This document shows, piece by piece, positions 1 to 11,374 of a DNA stretch of 64,000 bases (within the stretch, counting starts at the first letter, position 1; each line of letters starts with the position of its first letter). The position numbers were made by a program, and so were the translations under genes. Below the pieces are notes generated by a model. That model was not told the origin of the DNA. It did no database searches and saw only the letters and a list, made by a program, of their open reading frames with translations. The DNA is from Hygrocybe punicea. Taxonomy: Eukaryota > Basidiomycota > Agaricomycetes > Agaricales > Hygrophoraceae. The DNA lies in contig OY744467.1 of the NCBI GenBank assembly GCA_963556145.1, positions 2,294,001 through 2,358,000 on the forward strand, given 5' to 3'.

Positions 1-590
1 TAGCCAGTGCAAGAAGGCCAGGGGAGTCAACTGTGCAGAGCGACCAGGTGCGATCGTTTATTAACTGCGTCATATTTGGGAACTCAAGCGCATGTTTCTA
101 TATTGGCAGACAATTGAGTGGTGGAGTGGCTAAGAAAAGCTTGTCAGGCGTACCTTCCACCATCCAACTATGGGAGCTGACCATCGAGTGCATTGAACAG
201 AACGGAAACTGTCAACAAATTGTTGCCGAAGTTGATGGGCTTCAACGGTACCCTCCATGGGATGTAAAAGATGAAGTGAGGAAGAAAATGTGTGATGTGT
301 GAGGGCTTTTATACCTGGGTTGCTAAGCGAACAAAGCCGAATTCTGGCGTTCCCGAACAGCATGCTGCTCCCGAACAGTAGCAGTGATCAAGCGTTGGGT
401 CACAGGGAATGCTGGTCGATGTGGTGGATACATTTGGATGACTGTCCGAGTCCTAAGTCAGCGTTGAGTATGTGTAAAATAGTGTATTCCGAGTCCTTGA
501 TATTCTTGCAAAGCCATGTATTTCTGGCATCGACTCGCAATCATAAACGGCACCTTTCTACTACTGACAGACTAATACGAAGGTTGATAT
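1..590. other. No recognisable gene; 3' flank of the hAT relic
   Basis: I see no convincing coding sequence here; the open frames on both strands are short and low in recognisable motifs. The stretch lies downstream of the hAT transposase stop codon and may be the element's own 3' untranslated end. No counterpart of the opposite terminus (CCGGACCTTGAAACACTA, near 4345) is visible, so the other end of that element is either outside the window or lost. Confidence 0.5.
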
Positions 591-3500
591 TTACCAGTAG
601 TCAACATCATGGATCTCATCTTCCTCAATGTCCCATTCAGCATCGGCCAAGTCCGCCTTCAGCAACTCCTCATAATCATCCATGTTGATTTCCTCCACCT
701 CATCTGAATTCCATTTAGCAAAATCAATGAGAGACTCCCTCCAAGCATGTTTGAGCATCTGAAGTTCTTCAAATCGATCTGCGCCAAGTCTTGATCACTG
801 ATCATTGGCAATGTGCTTCCCTGAGGAGAAAAGGCGTTCACATGGGACTGAGGATGCTTGAACGGGAAGGACATCGAGTGCAATTCTTGCGAGCATAGGA
901 TAGATTTTTGCGTGATCCTGGGTGAGAGATTAGCAAAAGCAAAAAAAGCATCATCAGTTAAAATTGCTGACCCCCCACCATGCCACGATGTCTGTCTCCT
1001 TTGTAACATCTGACGGAATGTGAGCGAGATAACGGCGAAGTTCCTCGCGCCATCCCTCAGATTGGATTGACTGAGTGAGCAAAGTCTTGCGATGCAAGTC
1101 AAAATCATCAAGGTCGAGATTGTCATCGCCGACAGCTGTAGTTGCCGATGTGGGTACCGGATCTGGCATTGCAGGGGTAGACGAGTACTCCTGCATCTAA
1201 AATACATTGTTAAGCAGATCAGCAATGCAACAACTGAACTTACCTTATGTTCAACGATCTTCTCAGCCTCGCGGTACCAGTCTTTGGCATTCAGATTTCC
1301 TGCTTCTATTTCAGCTTTCTGTTCCGCCGCTCCACCCCAGGCAAGTTTGATATAACTCAATTTGTAATATGGATGCAAGACTACGACATTCTGATATTAG
1401 TTAATTGAGAACTGAAGGAATATACATACATAGCACCAAGATGTATGAAGGTTTGTCATTGAATCGGCTGTAGTATTTCATGATCTTCTCGATGCCATCC
1501 TGCAATGCGGCCTTGTAAAGTTGGTACTTAGGATCGTTGCGCTTTGCCTCCCAGGCTGTTAGTAATCGTTCGACTGCTGGCAGGGCATGCCAGAGTGTCG
1601 GTCTCTTATCTGCGGAGAAGTATTGTTGAACTTTATTGGTGTCCTGTTGGGGGTATGACACATTATGTTAATAATCCACGATGAGCATGACATACCATAA
1701 GAATAGTTGCGACATCGAGAACTCGGGCCCAGTCTGATTCTTTGAGCTGGAATGCTGACCAAGGAATGCGCTTGACAAGCCGGCCGTCCCTGTGGATGGT
1801 AGTTATTGGCCCATATAATTCATCTGCTGAAGCGGTGAACAATTTAATTGGCTAAGACATTGCGTCAGTTACGGTGAGCGAATGAATATTCCATCCGAAC
1901 CTGCCGTAACTGGTGTGCACGGGCTAACATTCCATGTGCGCTACCCCATCGTGTGTTTCCATGAAGAGGAATTTTCAGCGGAGTGGTAATGCCACATTGA
2001 ATCTGCATTTTTTCGAAGTATTCAATGCGTTGTCCTGAGGATTGTACCTGTGAAAGTGTTGAAAATTAAGCCTATCCAACACCAAAACAAACATACCTTG
2101 ATTGCCAGTGTGCGGATGGCTGAAATGACATCCAGAGAGTTGCCAAGGACACGGTTTCCTGGTAACAATGGGTCATATTCCCATATCGCAGTTGTGGTCT
2201 CGGTTACAGCAATTTTGGTAATATGAGACATGAAATCGATGGTGCCAAGGTTGACGACATGACCAAGGCATCTGAAAATACAGTTAGGCGTGATAACGGC
2301 ACATACAAGTCTCATACGGAAGCTGCTGTTCAGCTGCATGCCATGCTTCAAGTTTACGCTGTTCAAAAATACTCTGGATCTTGGTGCACGTCGTGGTGTT
2401 GTTTGAAGTATTGTCAGCTGTGACACAATAAAGCTAAACGAGTGTCATGAAATTGTAAATCCAGATATAGCGAGAATCCACGCACCTTTGAACCCTTGCT
2501 GGTGACAATCCCAACACGCTCGCATGCTCCTACGAAGTACTTGCCCAGGTTTTCACCACTGTGTTCACCTGAAATCCCACGAAAAGCGATAACCTCAGAT
2601 CTGAGGGACCACTTTCCACCCACCACTGAGATCCAGTGGCCAGTGACTCCGAGGAAAGACGCCTTCGTTGTATCAACCGACCAACCATCCATGGTCATTG
2701 AAACCTTGCCAGGCGCGCTCTAAGTGCCTACATTGAGTCAAATAGCATTACGGGCATTTGTTACATTTACCGAGATTTTTTTTTTGAAATCCTAATGAAT
2801 TCATTGTGAATGTAAGTAGTTACGTCAGGAGTGGAAGGGAGGTCTGCTTTGGTCGTCGTTGGCCTCATTACAACCAGGCAATTCCTGAACGAGGATTTAT
2901 TCGCAACCGCAAGGGACTGAGTGCCATTGTGAGAACTCGCTTGTTCTTTATTATAAATCGGATTATTCTGAAAGGTCTGACCTGATCATCGCAAACAATA
3001 AACTTGGAAATTGCTCGCAGAGCACCTTCACGGGTGAAATCTTTGGGTGTGTCAACCTTCATGAAAACACTGTCTAATGTTCCTTGTTGACTACCGCTTG
3101 GTTTTTCGTGGGTCTTTGCTTGCATCTGGGTCCAGAGCGGTCGCAGGATCGCCCAGTGGTGAGTCATTATGTTGCCCTGTTCACACCGTGACTTGTAAAG
3201 GTCGTAATGTCGTCTGATATGCTGACGAGCTGACGAGTTACCACCCATGTGGAAGCATTTGCATAGACCATGAGAAGCAACAAATACGGTGTCAGCCCTA
3301 TGATTGTCAGTATATCTTCGTATATCTGACATGATTCTCTCACTGGGCAGATACTCACTTGCAGATTTTACACCAACGGCCCCTCAGTGTGTCGGCTTGA
3401 CCCTTATTGTTGAACTTTACAGATATCTTGTCCGAAAAGATTGTCAGAAGGTCACGGGTGGAGTCCAACTTCACAGCGATATATTCTGGAATTTCGAGTT

Positions 3501-3839
3501 GATGTACGGCATCCAAATCAGTCTAATGTGGGTGAGCATGTTAATCAGCTATGCTACATAATTTGAACATGCCTCATGCCGACTCGGAGTCTCTGGCCGG
3601 TCATCAACAGCCTCAACAGTCACTTCCGCATCTACTTCCTCGACCTCTGTTGAAGCACTGTCATCAGCAACCTCTTCGTGGACCGCCACTGTGACTTTTG
3701 AATGCTTCTTTGATGGGCGTTTGATATGTCTTGGCTCTGAACTCTCGGAGCCACTTGGAGACACTGGTCGTTTTCCACGAGACTTTGTTCCCTTTGAAGG
3801 CTGGGCCTTTCGGGCCTTCTTGTTTCTGGAACCAGCCAT
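591..3839 (-). pseudogene. hAT-superfamily transposase, broken by an in-frame TGA
   Basis: Read from 3839 leftwards through several short introns, the exons give a complete fungal hAT transposase order. There is a basic N-terminus (3839-3600), a BED-type zinc finger with Cys-Cys and spaced His residues (about 3290-3180), and a catalytic-core block with the MDGWS motif (about 2690-2430). A block around the CLAHVVNLGT motif follows (about 2370-2230), and then the alpha-helical and dimerisation end (1661-591) with TLWHALP, HPYYKL, VPCERLFSSGKHIA and a final acidic DDYEELL tail. One in-frame TGA at 795-797 falls where the family has Arg (NDQ-R-SRL), consistent with CGA to TGA decay. Introns are inferred, for example the one after AWWG near 970. 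The transposase is probably inactive. Right-hand subterminal repeats at 4140-4345 belong to the same element. Confidence 0.8.
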
Positions 3840-4149
3840 GGATGGACCGAAGGGAGAAATTTTGGCATGTTATTTCTCGTTTTATTCGTTCTTCGCTTAC
3901 CAGTGCGCTTCTCCGTGTGAATTCACTAGTACTGGTTGAGGCTTGGCTCATCATATTGAAGTTGTCATTCATGGCTGTAGCTGGAGTGAGCTGCGCGCCG
4001 TGAGCATCTGTGGGTCAACCATACACATAATAAATATCATGATGGGCCCTTTGCCACACTTTCACGAGGTCACGACTGAACTTCTGTCTAGTCACATCAG
4101 CACTTGGTAGTAAAAATCTGGTGTTTACAGCAATTAGAAATGCGTATGC

Positions 4150-4345
4150 TACAGTGCTACAGTCCGGTTGTGACCAGTCAGGACCGGTTTGAACCGGTCA
4201 TACAGAAATAGACTTGATTGGAAAACCACAACCGGCAGCCCAACAGTTTGGGGGCAACTGGGACCAGTGGTCCGGTTTTTTCCGGTCCGGTCCAGTCAGG
4301 TCCCGGTTTTTTCCTGGTCCTATGGACCGGACCTTGAAACACTAA
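4150..4345. mobile_element. hAT terminal and subterminal repeats
   Basis: A cluster of GGTCCGGT/ACCGGACC words in both orientations ends in CCGGACCTTGAAACACTA at about 4345. Read from the outside inwards this starts TAGTGTTTCAAGGTCCGG, which is typical of fungal hAT ends, where repeated short motifs serve as transposase binding sites. It lies just upstream of the transposase relic ending at 3839, so I take it as that element's 5' end. The matching left end is not seen. Confidence 0.65.
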
Positions 4346-4480
4346 AAACATCAGGGAGGACCTGGGAAATAGCTGGGAAGTGGAATATATGGGAGAATGC
4401 TGCTGATGGTGGTGCAATAGGCTGAGCCACTGAGTGAGAGTGGTAAAAGTACTGGAAAGGGAGCTAAAACCTGTTGAATC

Positions 4481-4690
4481 CCTCGCGGTGGGCTCCAAAA
4501 TGATACACTGAGAGAGAGTCTAAGTGTGTTGTGTGAGGACTGATCCAAGGGAGGTCTCGAGCTCAGCAGAGATGGGGGAAAAAGGGGAATCTAATCTTTT
4601 TGTTTGTACTTGTTGTGCTACAATAAGTACATAACAAAAACCAACTAATAAAAATAGGTAAAATAGGTGATTCGGATCTCAGACATGCAG
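4481..4690 (-). mobile_element. LTR-element remnant with primer-binding site
   Basis: CCTCGCGGTGGGCTCCA at 4481-4497 is identical to the primer-binding site beside the gypsy LTR at 50855-50871. On the minus strand it reads TGGAGCCCACC, beginning TGG as complements of tRNA 3' CCA ends do. Three bases further, TGATACACTG at 4501 would start an LTR in minus orientation. The internal region is gone and the far LTR boundary is unclear; 4690 is an estimate. The DNA beyond it continues into a broken P-loop gene. Confidence 0.4.
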
Positions 4691-4698
4691 CATGCGTA

Positions 4699-6084
4699 TC
4701 AGCGAGCAGTGTCGAAGTCAAGGATGACACGGATACTGAGAGCAGCAGTCTGAGCATGTTCGTTGGCGGGATCACCACCTGAGAGTTTCATGGTGGCAAA
4801 ATCAACCATTTTCGACTTCACCTCCTCATTCCCCCATTGGTACATGGACGCCCAGCTATAATGAATGAGAAATGAGCATTGGACATGAGATTGGACTCAC
4901 AGTGGTCGCCCAAACTTGACAATATATTCGAGGGTAATAACATCCTGAAGCCGTACACCCTCTGGATTCGCACTCAACAACTGCTTGAAGGAGTTTTCAG
5001 CGAAAGTATCAAATGGAAGCTCTATATGGGGAGTGCAAAGACAATATTGTCCCAATCACGAAGTGACGGGATTCTGGACATAGATGGCGCTAGCACCCCA
5101 AGCCAAGAATTTGTTGAAAGGAAGATGACAAAGAACCGCCATGGGTTCATCTGTGCCAAGACACGTCCAAGCATATTATATTTGCTACGAAGGGGAGGTC
5201 GGACATCTGGTGCTACCTATGTTAAAACATGTGCTTCATCAAAGTATATGAAGAATAAAACATCAGCCTTGGCGAGGTGAACATCAGCATCATTGATTGA
5301 TGACTGGAGATGCTTCTGCAGACAGGCTTCGAAAGCCTTACCTCCAGATTCCAGCAGCTTGTTCAACTCCTCTGCAAGAAAAGCAAATAAGAGTTACAAT
5401 GGATTAGGAAGTGCATGACTGACCAATATTCTCAGTGTCTCCATCGTACTATTTGCAGAATTAGTTTGCCTCTATCCAAATAACTAACAAACAGGACATG
5501 TTGCACCTTTGCCGCACTCTCCGTAACATGGCGATAGAAATTTGTTCTATTACTGCCTACAGCAGATTCAGTCGCCCCTGCGGCCAAATATTGGTGCCAC
5601 CACTTTGAGATTGTGCCATACACCGCTGGAAAGTCTTTAAGTGTGAGCCCCAAGGTGGGAACTGCACATTCGAAGAGTGCCATGAAGAAAGCAGTGTACT
5701 TGCATTCCATGATGTAATTGTCACGCGGCCCTTGCCCTGAAGGCTCTCGGAAGAATTCATAGATGCCAGTATCGGCTGGCGGGTATGCTGAGTAATAGAT
5801 GTCAAACCCATATTGTGGCCAAATACAAAATGAAGGTTACCAAAATGACCAGATGGGAGTGGTTCACGCATATTAAACGGAAAGCAAAACTTCATCTGGG
5901 CAACAGAATCCATAAGGCGTGACTTTCCCATTCCTGAGGATTGAATGATGGAAATGGAATGATTGTAAGGGTTCAGTGCCGGATTGGCAGGGTTGGGTTT
6001 GCGCAATTGGTCCATCAGGCCTGCAAGAAGGATATGGTTGTTTCCTAACCACTCATTCAACCATGCTTTATGGGCAGCTGTCAC
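4699..6084 (-). pseudogene. P-loop NTPase-like protein of a multi-copy mushroom family, broken
   Basis: The first segment (6084 leftwards) contains a Walker A-like SSGMGKSR followed by a FPFNMREPLP block. Later in-frame pieces read FIYFDEAHVLT (Walker B-like DEAH), then a stretch with FFVIFLSTNS and GRPLWASMYQWG, ending at a TGA at 4699-4701. The same order (GxGKSR, DEAH, FLST, GRPLF) is what I know from a large family of hypothetical P-loop proteins in Agaricomycetes. A TAG at 5217-5219 interrupts the frame directly after DEAHVLT, and the segment around 5430-5760 needs frame changes or introns. I call it a pseudogene. The N-terminus could be the ORF at 7934-8569 if the DNA between is an insertion, but that is unproven. 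Confidence 0.6.
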
Positions 6085-7933
6085 AACAACTGAAAGGATG
6101 AATTTGCAGTGAAAACAGACACTGAACCTTTTACTTCCAGCAAACAGGATAAGAACAACATGATATCAAATCAACGACATGATGTAAATCTACTCTGTTA
6201 CGGATCGCTTCTGCAGCGGGCTCCGGCAACAATCAACTTAACTAGGGATCGGATTCCAAAGGAGAGAAGAGCAGTTTTCATTGTTGCTTACAGCTAAGAC
6301 AACACTGCTAAGAGGGGGGGTCAAGGTCTAATGTCATTGCGAGCCGTGGGGGTTACCCAAAACAAGATGAGTCTGCCCCAAGAACCAGACTAAACGTAAG
6401 GAAAAGAAAGAAGAAAAAGTCCGAACCAACAACAAGGACAGTAGATATAGTGAATGGACTTGAGGGGAGGTAAATGGGAATCCAACCATGAAGCTACAAC
6501 ATGTCCAACTACACCATGTTTTCACCATGAGGCGGACATGAGGTGTCCTCATGTCGATGTTCTCGCGATCCAACTGGAGGCCCAGGTGTCATTGAGGAAT
6601 AGAGGGGGTCCGGATGACTCGGATGATTTGTCATCGGATCATGTGATATGCAGAATTGCCTATTCGGGGTCTACACTTGCTGTAACAGGCAAGTGCGCAG
6701 TCTGGCAAGTGTATTGCACGGTTGGGTCGAAGATGGGTATCATCCAGTGTAGGATTGGTGATGAGAGTGTCTTGAGGTAGTGGGGACACAGCGACAAGGT
6801 CGGTATAAAGGAAAACAAAGGAATGTATGGAGGGAAAACCAACTAGGATGGTGGGATAGTCGAGGTCAGACATGTGAACAGCATAAGCTGTACCGGATGA
6901 TGATGTCTGTGTTGATGACATATCGAGGAGCAATGTCTTGTCCTGTCTGTGGAACAATGCAGTCCACCTGATGTCGGTATTTGTCCAAGAAAGGGCATTG
7001 TTGTAAACGAGTGTGGGAGATATCAAGGTTATAGATGGAAAAGGTTAAATGAATGTGGGTCCAGGTTTTGAGTCATGGCACGAGTGACAAGCTGTGGGAA
7101 TAAGATGTCGGGTACTGCAATGAAGCGATGTCGTGTGAACAATATGCGATAGGGGTTGGTTCACTGTTTGGGAAGTCGTATGGTCTGTGGTCGAAGTCCA
7201 AAAGAATGTGCTTCGGTGATGGTCGGATTAGAGAGAACAGTGAAATGTCTTGTGATCGGGGATTGTTCAGGGCATGCGTGCAGGTGAGGAATGTCATCGG
7301 ATTGTCAGGGAGGATAATGGTAGGCACAGGGTATGAATATGGAAACCATATATCCGGGAATGGCAATTGTCAATTACGTGTCAAGATATTGTTGAGGTGG
7401 AAGTCAGAAGTATCAATGGCGGAAGGGTTTCGATGCCAATGCCAAAGATAGATCATAACAAAGTAGAAACCGATCAGGAAGGTGATGGCAATGCTGCCAA
7501 TAACAATTACGGTAATGAGCTGCGTCGGGAGTACAGCCATTGTGAATCGGTTTGTCGTGGGATGAAGTCAACAATATGTCAGGGCGAGGGAAAAGACAAT
7601 AGCGATGATGTCCATTGGCAAGGAGACTATTCGGGTACAGCAAGGTAACGTGGGGATGTGTCCATGGTCGGTCTGGATTGTTCTAGAAGAAGAAAGGAAG
7701 AAAAGAGAACAAGGACAAGAATAAACAACAATGTCCAAAAGAAGACAAAAGGTAAAGGGGAACGAAAAAGGAAGGTATGGTAAAGTGGAATCGTCATCGT
7801 GGGTAGTGGAGTCGGAATCGGAGTTGCGGAGTTGAAAAATGTAACATACTCACACCTATCTGGTTCTCGGTGGGCGAGAGATGACATTTTCAGATATAAC
7901 TGCGAGTTGGATGTAACGGCTTCGCCTGATAGG
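6085..7933. other. Unassigned stretch with small hydrophobic minus-strand ORFs
   Basis: About 1.85 kb without a gene I can name. On the minus strand 7540-7370 encodes a 56-residue peptide starting MAVLPTQLITV, with one clear membrane segment (VIVIGSIAITFLIGFYFVMI). Another minus frame at 7887-7627 also has a very hydrophobic run ending in LVLVLFSSFLLLEQSRP. Further minus frames at 7366-7073 and 7026-6631 are open but I recognise nothing in them. They could be exons of one membrane protein, or chance ORFs in an inserted element. I cannot choose. Confidence 0.3.
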
Positions 7934-8569
7934 CTAGGGCGAAGAATTTCTGCACCAGGGTTGTTGAGATGTTGTGGTCAGTAGAAAAATAAGATAAGTT
8001 GCACTTAAGTTTCGAATCTCCTTGAATGATCCCTTCTCCCATGCCACTCTCAGCGGTTCTTTCAAGCTTGGATGCTCTTCGAGAAAGGTCCTCGCCACAT
8101 GATTCTTCTCGTATTTCGGATCAAGCATCCCATGTGAGGTCTGAACAATCGAGGTGAGGATCCCACTCGGGGTGGGTCGTCCCTCATGGCCTGCAAGGAC
8201 CATGTTATCCATAAGTTTGTGGGCGGCATCATCGAGGTTATCGGGAACGGTTTCCAGATCCCCAGAAGGACCGAATGGCTCGGCGAGTGTTCTCTTGAGG
8301 TTATCGGGAACGGTTTCCAGATCCCCAGAAGGACTGGATGGCTCGGCAAGCATTCTCTCGACCAGATGATGATGTTGAATGCGATTGTCAGGACCACTGG
8401 ATACAGTTTCCAGATCCACAGAAGGAATAGAAGACCCAATAGCATCGGGGGCAGTAGGTGTAGTGTCCAGATCCATTTCTAGTTTATGTTGGGTAGCGCT
8501 AGGCTCGCCCACAGTGGGATTGGCCTGAGAGCTAGGCCTCTTGAGAGCACTACCAGAGGGAAGGTTCAT
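7934..8569 (-). CDS. Hypothetical protein with an internal duplication
   Basis: An open frame of 211 codons starts MNLPSGSALKRPSSQ. The N-terminal half is acidic and rich in Ser and Pro, and contains two copies of a 21-residue unit (LAEPSSPSGDLETVPDNL, then LAEPFGPSGDLETVPDNL), encoded by a 63-bp direct repeat. The following segment has a more ordered look (YEKNHVARTFLEEHPSLKEP). I do not recognise the family. It may be the first exon of the P-loop gene relic to its left, since the strand and order fit, but intervening DNA separates them. The end of the frame (LIFLLTTTSQQ) may be intron read-through. Confidence 0.4.
   Translation of the reverse strand: MNLPSGSALKRPSSQANPTVGEPSATQHKLEMDLDTTPTAPDAIGSSIPSVDLETVSSGPDNRIQHHHLVERMLAEPSSPSGDLETVPDNLKRTLAEPFGPSGDLETVPDNLDDAAHKLMDNMVLAGHEGRPTPSGILTSIVQTSHGMLDPKYEKNHVARTFLEEHPSLKEPLRVAWEKGSFKEIRNLSATYLIFLLTTTSQQPWCRNSSP
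8234..8359. repeat. Two tandem 63-bp units
   Basis: GAGGTTATCGGGAACGG recurs with a period of 63 bp at 8234 and 8297, followed by near-identical sequence. The period is a multiple of three, so the minus-strand reading frame is kept and the encoded 21-residue segment is duplicated. Confidence 0.85.
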
Positions 8570-9093
8570 GTCGAAAGTCAGGAATGTGGACCATTTGGCG
8601 TTGATAGGCTAAAAGGCGTAAGCGGATACAGAATGGGGTAAGGATGGGGACGTTGAGGAATGGTGAATAGGTGTTCAGCAGAGATCTCAAAACCGAGAGG
8701 GTTTTGTGAGTTTGGGGAAAAAACTTTGGTTTTCGACTTTGAGGAGCTGGCAAGCCGCTGAGAAAATTGACCCAAAGGTTCAGCTTTGGCGGCACCAGGT
8801 GGAAAGGTGCTGACTAAGCAGAAAAGTCCGAGATCAGCAAATTGGGAAGAGATGCCGAAGGAGGACCGAATGGAGAGGATGGTCAGCATGGCGAAAACAA
8901 AATATTTTGAGCACAAGGTAAGACTCAGATTCAGAAAAGAGGGCTGTATGGTGATCGGGTGCGAATCTGACTATACCAAATGGAGCTCAAGCTCACAACA
9001 GGCAGATTGCGATTGATCGTAATACCGCTTCCCCAAACAAGATTGAGATCCAACAGGTGGTGTGTGATGTGTATACAGGCATGTATGGCATGT

Positions 9094-10421
9094 TTATTTG
9101 TCTATTACTAACAGCTTTGGTATGTTATTTCTGGTACGGAATTCTTCTAAGGAGACTGTAAGTTCTTGGATTCGTTGCTTTTTGTAAGCTTTAGTGATAT
9201 TCATGGGCAGGATTTCTTTGATGGGGTGCCAGTACAAGAGGAATGCGAGTGATGTCCAACCGCCAACAGCTGCTATGATTTCTGGGGGAGTGCTGGTGAG
9301 GAGCAGTTTGGAGGTGCCACCGATGTGGAAGCTGTGTCCAAGAACGAGAGAGAGGGAGGCTGAGGACCATATCTTGGTACAGAAAGCGAGAAAGTTGTGC
9401 TTGAGAAGGTGGGACCATTGCCCATTCTTGTTGAGAAATGCGAAAAAGGGGGCATGTGCAGGTACTTGGCATTGATGAGCAAGTGGTTCTGGAGAGCTTT
9501 TACAGGGCATAGGGGGTCATCTCGTGCTGTGAGGATGACGGTTCCTCCTTCTTCTTTGGTGGATTTGGTCCATGGGATGTGGAAGGAGGCAAAGGAGGAT
9601 TGGTCTGGGTTGGATTTGAAGGTGACGGTGGTGGAGCGGGGGGCATGGAATTTGGGGTCGAAGGCCGCTATGGAGGGGATGGTTGTTTCTCCAAGGTGGC
9701 GACAGCCCCAGAAAGTGGTAGTGGCGATGGCCCAGATGGCTGCATGGAGGGGGTTGGATAGGTCGAGGGCACTTAGCAGGCAGGTTAGGTGCTCTGTGGT
9801 GATGGGGGAGCGTTTTTTCTTTCGGAAAGTTGAGCCCTCTTTGTTTGCCATGGTGCGGGCCATTTGGACCCAACACAAGTCGCCGTTTCAAGGGGCATCG
9901 TTGGTTTCATGCCAGGCTCTGATACCAGATAGCCAAGATTTGATTGTGCGGCTGGAGACTTGTGCTGAGTGGACACTAATGAAGGCGGTGAGGAGGATGT
10001 GGGAAGCAGGCATGTGGTCTGATTCAGGGATGCTGTGTTGGTCACAGAATTGGGTAAAGCAAAGGAGGCCGGCGCCATAGGAGGTCTTTGTGGCAGGGGC
10101 AAAGGAGGCATGGATAGTATGGAAAGTGAGCTCTGCTATATCATCGGGCAGGGATTCCCTGATGGTGTGTTGGAAGTGTAAGGAGTGTGGTGTTGACCAG
10201 TAGCGCAGGCAGTTGGCTGCAGCGACATGGGGTCTAGAGGGGTTAGGGGTGATGTTACGACTGACCTGTGGTTTGCGGGGGTTGATGATTCGAGCTGTAG
10301 AGGTGTGCAGTGGTAGATTAGGTGGGGTTGGGAGGGAGTGAGCCCGAGGGCGCGGCCGACGAGATTTGGGTTTCTCCACCTGAGGTACCTCCTCTGCAGT
10401 CACGACAGCACTTGCTGCCAT
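9094..10421 (-). pseudogene. Tyrosine recombinase of the YR retroelement, frameshifted
   Basis: From 10421 the protein has a basic Pro-rich leader. A SAM-like N-terminal domain follows (FAPATKTSYGAGLLCFTQFC, WLSGIRAWHETNDAPW), and then the catalytic domain. The first catalytic Arg is in WGCRHLGETT, the His box reads GHSFHIGGTS, and the Tyr box is GGWTSLAFLLYW. The family normally has H-x-x-R in the His box (HSFRIGG); here that second Arg is His, a CGC to CAC change at a CpG. The reading frame shifts near 9435, where HMPPFSHF in one frame continues as APFFAFLNKNG in another. With both lesions the enzyme should be dead. The frame ends at 9094. Confidence 0.75.
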
Positions 10422-10484
10422 GGCATTCCAAGATTTATATCTGGGTTATGGATTAATGGGGAAGGGGGTGGCAGGGAAAGGTAG

Positions 10485-10977
10485 TCATACCTGTACATGA
10501 ACGAGATAGGGGCAAAGCTCTTCAGGGAGCTGGAAAGACAAGAAAAGGTGGTTAGCCTTGGGGCCTTCGATACCGCACGATATCGGGTCGGCTGGGTTTA
10601 GGGAGGATTCTATGTATTGGAGGGATAAGGAGATATTGGAGGTGGAGAGGACAGAGATGGAGCGGTGGATCGACACATTGACTTTGAAGTTGCGGCTGCA
10701 GCCCTTGTCAAAGGTGGCAATGATGCCTTGGTTGTCGGAGTGGATGAGAAGGTAGGAGTTGGATAGGTTGTGTTCTTCAATTATGTAGATGAGGAGTTCG
10801 AGGGTGACACCTTTGAGCCACCTGATATCTCTCGAGGGCCGTTCCAGTTTGGCATGAGTTTCCAGGTGTCCCATTTGCCCTGGAAAAGGATGCCGATGCC
10901 CCAGGAAGTGGAGGCATCTATGAAGAGGTCTATGTCAATGATGGGGCCTCTGGAGGACAGGGATCTGAAGGTACCGG
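10485..10977 (-). pseudogene. RNase H C-terminal segment of the YR retroelement
   Basis: Minus-strand sequence from 10977 reads PIIDIDLFIDASTSWGIGIL, the first catalytic-Asp strand of RNase H. It is followed by a segment with RWLKGVTLELL, LLIHSDNQGIIATFDKG (second acidic motif) and SLNPADPISCGIEGP (third block). In this family the last motif usually reads PADPxSRG, so the Cys here could be one more CpG transition (CGC to TGC). The upstream half of the gene lies beyond the TRIM-like insertion, at 13537-13773. Confidence 0.7.
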
Positions 10978-11119
10978 TGGAGTAGTAGATCTAGGTAGAT
11001 CACGTGACCTTCCCATGGTTCGATGCAGTAGATAGCCTTGTTTGGTAGTCAGTAGAGATTCTAGATTTAGCCTTAGCTTCCGAGCCCTGCGATCCACTCG
11101 AGGACACTCTACGTGTCCA
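10978..11119 (+). repeat. 5' LTR of the TRIM-like element
   Basis: 142-bp terminal direct repeat with TG...CA ends, nearly identical to 13394-13536. It contains the palindromic core TCACGTGA. Confidence 0.8.
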
Positions 11120-11374
11120 TCGTGGTGATGAGAGTGTGATTCGACCTTTAACATGCCTGCTCCTGCTTTGTTGTTGCATCCCAAGTCTCTTCAGTGCTTT
11201 TGTCTCAGTATCTTAGCGTCTCAGCATCCAGCGTCTTAACCTTTCAGTGATTTTGCGTTCCCGCATTTTGCGTCTCTGCGTCTCTAAGTTTTCGTGCCTG
11301 CGTCTCCACGTTTTACACCCTGCGTCCTCACGTTTCACATTTGCATCCCAGTTATCTCACTTTTCACAATTGAC

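Noticed and set aside
4471..4497. Fragment of a tRNA gene (GTTGAATCCCTCGCGGTGG)
   Set aside because: No other tRNA arm or anticodon stem is present, genomic tRNA genes in eukaryotes lack CCA, and the same 17-mer adjoins an LTR; a primer-binding site explains it.
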